A stretch of 15,364 nt of DNA from Ectocarpus siliculosus (Eukaryota > Sar > Phaeophyceae > Ectocarpales > Ectocarpaceae). The notes beneath the pieces were generated by a model. That model was not told the origin of the DNA and ran no database searches. It saw only the letters and a list, made by a program, of their open reading frames with translations. The stretch is taken from assembly GCA_000310025.1 (NCBI GenBank), contig FN648563.1:114410-129773 (forward strand). Reading direction: 5' to 3'. Shown here piece by piece: positions 15,337 through 15,364 of this stretch (positions are counted from its first letter, which is position 1; each line of letters opens with the position of its first letter). A program made the translations under genes and the position numbers.

Positions 15337-15364
15337 ACCCTTACTGCCCCCGGGTGGGGGAAAA
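15337..15364. other. Right flank of the element
   Basis: These 28 bases (ACCCTTACTGCCCCCGGGTG, then GGGGAAAA) lie outside the right TIR. They are too short to show whether they continue the LINE seen on the left. No duplication of the left flank (GAATGCGGA) is visible. Confidence 0.4.

Noticed and set aside
15337-15347. ACCCTTA resembling a telomere repeat unit
   Set aside because: Only one unit, not tandem.

Overview
The window looks like nuclear DNA from a eukaryote, probably an intron-bearing alga or other protist; the species cannot be told from the sequence. The grounds are clear GT..AG splice signals (GTAAGT and GTGAGT donors, a T-rich CTAG acceptor), low coding density, long GA/CT microsatellites and G/C homopolymers, a LINE reverse transcriptase and an animal/protist-type THAP plus DDE transposase. 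There are no bacterial-style operons, ribosome binding sites or CRISPR arrays.

Layout. Positions 1-1653 (minus strand) hold a 551-codon open frame of a non-LTR retrotransposon reverse transcriptase with its C-terminal zinc knuckle. It is cut off at the RT catalytic core and runs out of the window on the left. At about 1670 it meets one long repeat, about 605 bp (1670-2274), that recurs in inverted orientation at 14729-15336 with roughly 98% identity by eye. These two arms bound an interior of about 12.5 kb. I read 1670-15336 as one DNA transposon of about 13.7 kb with very long terminal inverted repeats (TIRs), inserted in or beside the LINE.

Inside, the left third carries the mobility gene on the minus strand. 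A THAP plus coiled-coil exon (5253-4701) ends at a perfect GTAAGT donor, and a downstream exon (about 4074-2959) encodes a complete DDE_Tnp_4-type catalytic domain with visible D, D and E residues. The domain order matches the ISL2EU/PIF-Harbinger-like transposases. The THAP domain has lost one zinc ligand (Ser in place of Cys). A second minus-strand coding region (8068-6990) has Cys/His-rich motifs that I do not recognise and may be an accessory protein.

The right two thirds are a patchwork. They hold a possible basic-protein gene with a well-formed intron (10887-11516), an orphan terminal exon with a poly(A) signal (to 10504), a decayed acidic/repeat-protein gene that runs into the right TIR (13743-14556), a tRNA-like Pol III unit, and at least four related MITE-like repeats (6251, 10004, 11927 and 12658). 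This is best explained as a transposase-bearing element that has accumulated or captured cargo. The alternative, two independent insertions of a 600-bp repeat in opposite orientation around a transposase gene, is not excluded.
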